Positions 59,389 to 64,000 of a DNA stretch of 64,000 bases are shown here, piece after piece. The DNA comes from Paenibacillus sp. XY044 (GTDB lineage: Bacteria; Bacillota; Bacilli; Paenibacillales; Paenibacillaceae): positions 682,001-746,000 of the forward strand of contig NZ_NQMO01000002.1 in assembly GCF_002257645.1 (NCBI RefSeq), given 5' to 3'. The notes under the pieces are model-generated. The model did not search any database and was not told the origin of the DNA. It worked only from the letters and a program-made list of their open reading frames with translations. The position numbers and the translations under genes are program-made. The stretch's first letter is position 1. Every line of letters begins with the position of its first letter.

Positions 59389-59973
59389 TCAATCTTGGCT
59401 CTGCGTGCTTGTCTTTATAAGATCTTTGGCCTGCTGCCTGCCCGCCGATAGAAGACTGTCACTCAGCTCGGTATCGCTTACGGATCGCGCCAGTACAATC
59501 GTGCCGACCATGAGGCTCAGCAAGGCTTTGCCCGTCAATGGATCGATTTGTGCCAGGTCGGAGATAAAGTCAATCATGTGCTGCAGCTCCTCGGTGAAAA
59601 CTTGGCGCACCTCTTCGGACAACCGGGATACTTCACCGGAAAGGGCGGGGATAATACATCCCACCTCGGTTTGGTCGCGATGCTGCGGACTCAAATAAAA
59701 ATGAATGACCGCGTTGATCTTGGGTACTTCCTTCTCCTGGTCCGCCGCCTTCTGCAGCAGTGCAATGGTTTCGCTGATGGCAAAGCGGCAAGTTTCCGCG
59801 ACCAATTGCTCTTTATTGTCAAAATGTGAATAGAATCCCCCGTGCGTCAGACCGGCGCCTTTCATAATGAAGGGAACGCTGATGTCGCGTACCCCGCTGG
59901 CTCGGATGGCTTTGGCTGCACTTTCAATGATACGGCCTCGAACCTTTATTTTATGACCTTCCGGATAAGGCAA
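59389..59973 (-). CDS. TetR-family transcriptional regulator
   Basis: 195 residues. N-terminal HTH 'RIIESAAKAIRASGVRDISV' and 'IMKGAGLTHGGFYSHFDNKE', followed by the nine-helix ligand domain ('AVIHFYLSPQHRDQTEVGC', 'PALSGEVSRLSEEVRQVFTE'), which is like the AcrR/YxaF group with a Cys in 'GCIIPAL'. AGGAG suits a TTG start at 59973 (GTG 59976 or 59982 possible). It stands between GNAT and Lpd genes; divergent from lpd, which it may control. Confidence 0.88.
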   Translation of the reverse strand: MPYPEGHKIKVRGRIIESAAKAIRASGVRDISVPFIMKGAGLTHGGFYSHFDNKEQLVAETCRFAISETIALLQKAADQEKEVPKINAVIHFYLSPQHRDQTEVGCIIPALSGEVSRLSEEVRQVFTEELQHMIDFISDLAQIDPLTGKALLSLMVGTIVLARSVSDTELSDSLLSAGRQQAKDLIKTSTQSQD

Positions 59974-60155
59974 CACTATCACTCCTGCTCACAAAAAGAT
60001 GTTTTGAAATATTATAGGTATCATAATAAAACATGTCAATTTTCTTCGTGCATTCGTTTGTTTTACGGCAAAAAAAGTAGGGATATTGACTGTTTTTAAA
60101 TATGATGATTATAATATATTATGTTCATCATATTTTGACTTGGAGGTGCAAGGTT

Positions 60156-61541
60156 ATGATCGACCTTAAACCGGTTGACACCCTGGTCATTGGATCAGGT
60201 CCAGGAGGTTATGCAGCGGCGCTTCGATCAGCACAGCTTGGAATGACAACGGCTATCGTCGAGCGCAGCCGGATCGGCGGAGTGTGCACCCATGTAGGCT
60301 GCATTCCTTCCAAAGCGTTGATTGGGGAAGCGCATCGCTTCAAACTGCACAAGCAATGGAATCACACGGTTGCTGCTGATTCCTTCGACGATGCTCAGGC
60401 CTACAAGGAAGCCGTCGTGAATAAACAGGCCGGTGGAGTCCAATATTTGTTGAAAACGGCCGGAGTGATGATTCTGGAGGGAGAGGCCAGCTTGATCGAC
60501 GAGCACACGGCTTCCATTCAGCAAGCGGGAGCCGAACAAAGGATTTCTTTTAAAAACGCCATATTGGCAACGGGTTCTCGTCCGATTGAACTGAAGGCTT
60601 TGCCCTACGGCGGACGCATTATGTCTTCCACAGAAGCCTTATCCCTTTCACAAATTCCAAAGAGCTTGGCAGTTATCGGCGGCGGTTACATTGGCGTTGA
60701 ACTGGGGCAAATGTATGCCAAATTCGGAACCAAGGTGACGATTCTGGAGGGAGGAGGACAAGTGCTGCCCGGATTTGAGGCGGATCTTGCGGCTCCAGTT
60801 GTACGGCAGTTAAATGAAGACGGTATAACCATCATTACGGAAGCCATAGCCGTAAATGCAGAACAGGATGCAAGTGGGCTGACACTCCACTATGTGACCC
60901 AAGGTGAGCAGCATGCGGTTAGAGCAGAATATGCGTTAGTGACTGTAGGAAGAAGACCGAATACGGACGGCGGATTAGGGCTTGAGAACATCGGCTTGCA
61001 GGCAACGGGCAAAGGGCTGATCGAAACGGACGTACAGTGCAGAACGGCGGTTCCGCATATATTCGCGATCGGTGACATTACGGCAGGTCCGGCTCTGGCC
61101 CATAAAGCTTCCTATGAAGCTAAAGTTGCGGCAGAAGCCATCGCCGGCAAACCTTCTATCGTGGATTACAGAGCCATGCCGCTAGTTGTATTTTCCGAAC
61201 CGGAGTTGGCCAGCGTTGGTCTAACGGAGACAGCTTGCAAGGAACAAGGAATCCCGGTTATCGTAGGCAAATCCTCCTTTAGCATTAACGGCAGAGCCTT
61301 GGCGCTGAAAGAAGTGTCAGGATTTGTGAAAATTATCGCGGATCAAGCGTCGGGAATCGTTAAAGGAGCGCAGATCGTTGGCATAGAGGCGTCAACCCTC
61401 ATATCGGAGCTTGCCTTGGCGATCGAGATGGGAGCAACCGTGGAGGATTTGGCGATGACGATTCATCCCCATCCTACGTTAGGGGAAGTGATTATGGAGG
61501 CCGCCGAGAACGCGGTGAGAAAAATGAGGATTGCAAAATAA
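60156..61541 (+). CDS. lpdA: dihydrolipoyl dehydrogenase (E3)
   Basis: 461 residues. FAD loop 'VIGSGPGGYAAALRSAQLG', redox disulfide C44/C49 in 'GGVCTHVGCIPSK', NAD loop 'LAVIGGGYIGVELGQMYAKF', second FAD motif 'IFAIGDITAGPALAHKASYE' and the C-terminal catalytic 'MTIHPHPTLGEV' with His. It reoxidises the lipoyl group of 2-oxo acid dehydrogenases or the glycine cleavage system. GGAGG precedes ATG 60156. No E1 or E2 genes adjoin it, so it is an orphan E3; a related flavin disulfide reductase is an alternative. The close divergent TetR gene suggests local control. Confidence 0.9.
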   Translation: MIDLKPVDTLVIGSGPGGYAAALRSAQLGMTTAIVERSRIGGVCTHVGCIPSKALIGEAHRFKLHKQWNHTVAADSFDDAQAYKEAVVNKQAGGVQYLLKTAGVMILEGEASLIDEHTASIQQAGAEQRISFKNAILATGSRPIELKALPYGGRIMSSTEALSLSQIPKSLAVIGGGYIGVELGQMYAKFGTKVTILEGGGQVLPGFEADLAAPVVRQLNEDGITIITEAIAVNAEQDASGLTLHYVTQGEQHAVRAEYALVTVGRRPNTDGGLGLENIGLQATGKGLIETDVQCRTAVPHIFAIGDITAGPALAHKASYEAKVAAEAIAGKPSIVDYRAMPLVVFSEPELASVGLTETACKEQGIPVIVGKSSFSINGRALALKEVSGFVKIIADQASGIVKGAQIVGIEASTLISELALAIEMGATVEDLAMTIHPHPTLGEVIMEAAENAVRKMRIAK

Positions 61542-61567
61542 ATGCGGGTTTTTACCCGGAAAGAAAA

Positions 61568-61589
61568 GCCGTTTGCTTGAGCAAACGGC
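61568..61589. terminator. stem-loop between lpdA and the MarR gene
   Basis: GCCGTTTGC and GCAAACGGC, nine perfect pairs with a TTGA loop. Confidence 0.6.
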
Positions 61590-61611
61590 ATCCATGACGG
61601 CGATTCATTTA

Positions 61612-62109
61612 TCAGTTCATCATGTCTTTCTCTGTCTTCATCTTGTTCATCTCGGTTAAAGTCATATCATTGCACTGCCTGATGAAGTTCAATATCAGCT
61701 GCAGTTCCTGTTCCGTATACTGCGAGACGATCCCGAGCGTCGACTGCATAATCGATTGAAACAAGGGGGAGATGGACGCCGACCCTTCCGGCACCGGTTT
61801 GACGACGACGCGTCTGCGATCGTTCGGATCTTTATCCCTGATGACGTAACCGGCCTGTTCCAGCCGGTCGATGACACTGGTCACGGCACCGGTAGTAAGA
61901 CCGGTTAACTGGGCCAACTGGCCGGCCGTGACAGGTCCGGCCTGATTCAAGTAATCCAGGCATTTGTGATCGGTGGCGTTTAGACCCAATCGTTCCGAGA
62001 TCAGCTGATGGAACATGACGGCGCGCGTACTGTTCTGACGCAGCTCGTGCACTAACTCCTGCTGTAAGGACGAGAGATCGGGTGAAAAACGGTCATTTCC
62101 TTGTGACAT
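61612..62109 (-). CDS. MarR-family transcriptional regulator
   Basis: 165 residues. Winged HTH in 'LNQAGPVTAGQLAQLTGLTT', 'GAVTSVIDRLEQAGYVIRDK' with the wing 'DPNDRRRVVVKPVPEG'. N- and C-terminal helices for dimerisation ('MFHQLISERLGLNATDHKCL', 'SQYTEQELQLILNFIRQCND'). It has one Cys in the dimer helix and one in the C-terminal helix. GGAGG is seven bases before ATG 62109. It ends facing lpdA; target and ligand unknown. Confidence 0.9.
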   Translation of the reverse strand: MSQGNDRFSPDLSSLQQELVHELRQNSTRAVMFHQLISERLGLNATDHKCLDYLNQAGPVTAGQLAQLTGLTTGAVTSVIDRLEQAGYVIRDKDPNDRRRVVVKPVPEGSASISPLFQSIMQSTLGIVSQYTEQELQLILNFIRQCNDMTLTEMNKMKTEKDMMN

Positions 62110-62307
62110 CATGAATCCTCCGCGTGTGCAAATTATATCTTTTCTCGTTAAGATAAACATTATATTAAGATGATTGGCCGATCAAGATGTATTTACCCTC
62201 CATGATCAAATTAAGGCATCTGTTCAACCCAATCGTCACCTTACGGAAAAGACGGCTTCTGCGCGAAGTAAGATGAGGATGGAAACAAAACGAAGGACCT
62301 GCAAAAA

Positions 62308-62342
62308 AGCAGAGAACCCTTGAATATCAAGGGCTCTCTGCT
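62308..62342 (-). terminator. terminator of the GH8 gene
   Basis: AGCAGAGAACCCTTGA and TCAAGGGCTCTCTGCT (one mismatch) with three-base loop; in the minus direction followed by TTTTTTG. Confidence 0.8.
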
Positions 62343-62349
62343 CTGTTGT

Positions 62350-63491
62350 TTAATAGATGCGATATTTTCCGCTTAGCGCCAGCAAGCTGAAGAAATAAAG
62401 GCAATTGTCGTAATACCTACGAATGCCGGTTCTGAGCGGAGTGTTCCAGAATTTGTGAATGAAGGGGAGCGCATCTTCACCGTCCGCGGCCAACGAGGCC
62501 ATCGCATTGGTGGCCAACAGCCCGATGGGATGCAAGGCAGCCTCATCGAAAGGGCTCCCGTCGATGCGGTATCTTCGATATTCGGACGGATCCATTCCCC
62601 GGAAGAACCGCTGAATCCGGTTCGATTGCCCAACCTGCCATGAATCCTTGCGGAACCACTCCCAATCGAGGGCGATGTTGGCCGCCACACGGTACGCGTC
62701 GCTGTAAAAGTGGCGGAAATCACCATGGGGCTGCGGTTCGGCCGGTGTGCCGTCGTAGTTCGCATATTCCGGGGATAGTCCTGTAACAGGGTGACAGGCC
62801 AGATGCAGATAAGCTCGGCTGGCTTCCGCAGCTTCATTCCAGAAAGACCGGTCCCGTTCGTCGGCACGCTGAGCGAACAGCTCGTAGAAGTGGGGGAGAT
62901 GGTAGGAAGGATCGCTGAAGGGAGACTCCGGAATGAACTTGATCAGCTTGGTTGCAGGGTCCCACATCGGGTCTCCTCTTGATCCCGGTCTTGATGAACG
63001 CAAGCGCGAAGAATCGTCTTTGCCTGCTCGGAGTAATCATACGGCGGCTGTCCGTCGCCCCACCGGCTTGAAGCAAAGAACAGGGCCATCGCGAAGTATT
63101 CTTCCCCGTCAGGAGCGGGCCCAGAAGACAGGCGGGTGCCGTCCGGCTTGCAGTGCCAGGCGAAATAATCCTTGTAACGTCCTTCCTTATGCTGCATATA
63201 AGACTTGGAATAATTCCAGAGCCGGTCGAAGATGTCTTTCTTATCCATCTGAACGGCCATCATCATGCCGTATGACATCCCCTCGGTACGTACGTCCGTG
63301 TTACCTGTGTCCAGAACATATCCTTTATCCTCGCCAAGAGGGAAGTAGATACGAACCTCAGGTGCACCGTCAAACAAGTCGTTCCACGCCTGTTCAAGTC
63401 TGGCGTCGATTTCCTCTTGCGAATAACCCGCTTCAAGGAATACATTACGGTAATTGCCGGTATAGAATGCTCCTTGCATCGTTAGAGCCAT
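62350..63491 (-). pseudogene. GH8 exo-oligoxylanase (Rex-like), frameshifted
   Basis: About 380 codons in two frames that overlap near 62970-63000. First half: 'MQGAFYTGNYRNVFLEAGYS', general acid Glu in 'TEGMSYGMMMAVQMDKKDIF', 'YFAMALFFASSRWGDGQPPY'. Second half: 'GDPMWDPATKLIKFIPESPF', catalytic Asp in 'FRHFYSDAYRVAANIALDWE', 'PIGLLATNAMASLAADGEDA'. This matches reducing-end xylose-releasing exo-oligoxylanases, cytoplasmic (no signal peptide). GGAGGT precedes ATG 63491. All catalytic parts are present, so the frameshift is either recent or a read error. Confidence 0.85.
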
Positions 63492-63603
63492 GGTCAACCT
63501 CCAGCTGTCATTTTGAGTTTATCGTAACATAATGGGCACTCTCGAAATTAAAGCGTTTACCCTTCAAATTATAGATGTTTAGCTTCTGGTGTAAAAATAA
63601 TAC

Positions 63604-63632
63604 TTTACTGATCGTTCCCAAAATGTTATGAT
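63604..63632 (+). promoter_or_regulatory. promoter copy 1 upstream of the TetR gene
   Basis: TTTACT, 17-base spacer starting GATCGTTCCC, TATGAT. Closely similar to the promoter at 63746. Confidence 0.6.
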
Positions 63633-63745
63633 CAATCCGTAAAGAAGATGACTTACGGATTGTTTATTAGAATGTTAGTTCTCAAAAATGGTGAGGGATA
63701 TTTAAGTCACGGGAGTGATGAGCGGAGCGGAGACATCGGCGTTTC

Positions 63746-63774
63746 TTTACTGATCATTCCCTGAATGATAAGAT
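63746..63774 (+). promoter_or_regulatory. promoter copy 2 with operator, TetR gene
   Basis: TTTACT (63746-63751), 17 bases, TAAGAT (63769-63774). The spacer holds the perfect inverted repeat ATCATTC-CCT-GAATGAT (63753-63769), a good TetR operator candidate. Confidence 0.7.
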
Positions 63775-63794
63775 GACAGAAGGGGGTGTGCGAA

Positions 63795-64000
63795 TTGGCC
63801 AGAAGCAAAGAATTTGAAGAAAGCGCGGTTCTGGAGAAAGCGATGAAGCTGTTCTGGGAGCAGGGATACGAGAAGACTTCCATGAACGACCTCGTTGAGC
63901 ATATGGGCATTCACCGCAGGAGCCTGTACGATACGTTCACTGATAAGCATACGTTGTTTCTGAAAGCGATCGACCGTTTTGGGGAGCGGATCAACGCCAG
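63795..64000 (+). CDS. TetR/AcrR-family regulator, N-terminal part (runs off the window)
   Basis: 68 codons to the window edge. HTH: 'SAVLEKAMKLFWEQGYEKTS' and 'MNDLVEHMGIHRRSLYDTFT', then 'DKHTLFLKAIDRFGER'. The ligand domain lies beyond 64000. AGGGGGT seven bases upstream fits TTG 63795 (GTG 63786 is in frame). Its promoter has an inverted repeat in the spacer, so autorepression is expected. Confidence 0.85.
   Translation, partial: MARSKEFEESAVLEKAMKLFWEQGYEKTSMNDLVEHMGIHRRSLYDTFTDKHTLFLKAIDRFGERINA

Overview
The window looks like a chromosome segment of a Paenibacillus-type member of the Bacillota. The evidence is indirect: LplB/YtcP/LplA sugar ABC modules next to YesM/YesN-type two-component systems, an SLH-domain lipoprotein, a copper amine oxidase-like domain protein, strong AGGAGG ribosome sites with frequent TTG and GTG starts, and a tRNA-Ala remnant without encoded CCA. 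There is no rRNA and no intact tRNA. Most of the content is accessory.

Layout. 0-1 kb: a VOC protein, a copy of an interspersed repeat, and the 3' end of a group II intron. 1-6.7 kb: a GntR regulator and the operon it probably controls (a solute-binding-like protein without a signal peptide, SDR, enolase-superfamily dehydratase, SDR, FAH-family hydrolase). This gene set fits a non-phosphorylative route for a deoxy-sugar acid such as L-fuconate or L-rhamnonate. 7.4-14.3 kb: a YesN/YesM two-component pair and a three-gene sugar ABC transporter. 15-25.8 kb: small regulator/enzyme pairs (HxlR/NmrA, MerR/SDR, MerR/patatin), an isolated hemC, several gene fossils and a histidine kinase fused to its response regulator. 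25.9-28 kb: a large serine-hydrolase lipoprotein. 28-43.5 kb: decaying intergenic DNA with many dead genes, damaged IS110 and IS3 copies, an Old Yellow Enzyme, a phosphotransferase, an ECF sigma factor and a YHYH protein.

43.5-55.1 kb is the most mobile-element-like stretch. It has small orphan genes next to an XRE regulator, an AddA-like helicase/nuclease remnant, a shattered DNA ligase, a trio of tandem tyrosine recombinases preceded by an uncharacterised 284-codon gene (RIT-like element), an excisionase-like protein, an IS256 scrap and the 3' part of tRNA-Ala(GGC). That tRNA scrap is the classic scar of an integrated element. 55.1-64 kb returns to ordinary chromosomal genes: AraC, two Gfo/Idh oxidoreductases, a short GntR protein, GNAT, TetR, an orphan dihydrolipoyl dehydrogenase, MarR, a frameshifted GH8 xylanase and a TetR gene cut by the window end.

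Two threads run through the window. The first is a family of roughly 85-bp intergenic repeats with fixed ends around a variable hairpin, in about ten full or partial copies. The second is repeat clusters with inverted arms around a small terminator hairpin followed by extra direct copies, one of them directly downstream of a small winged-helix protein gene. Those, and the recombinase trio with its matching palindromes, are the best candidates for undescribed systems.
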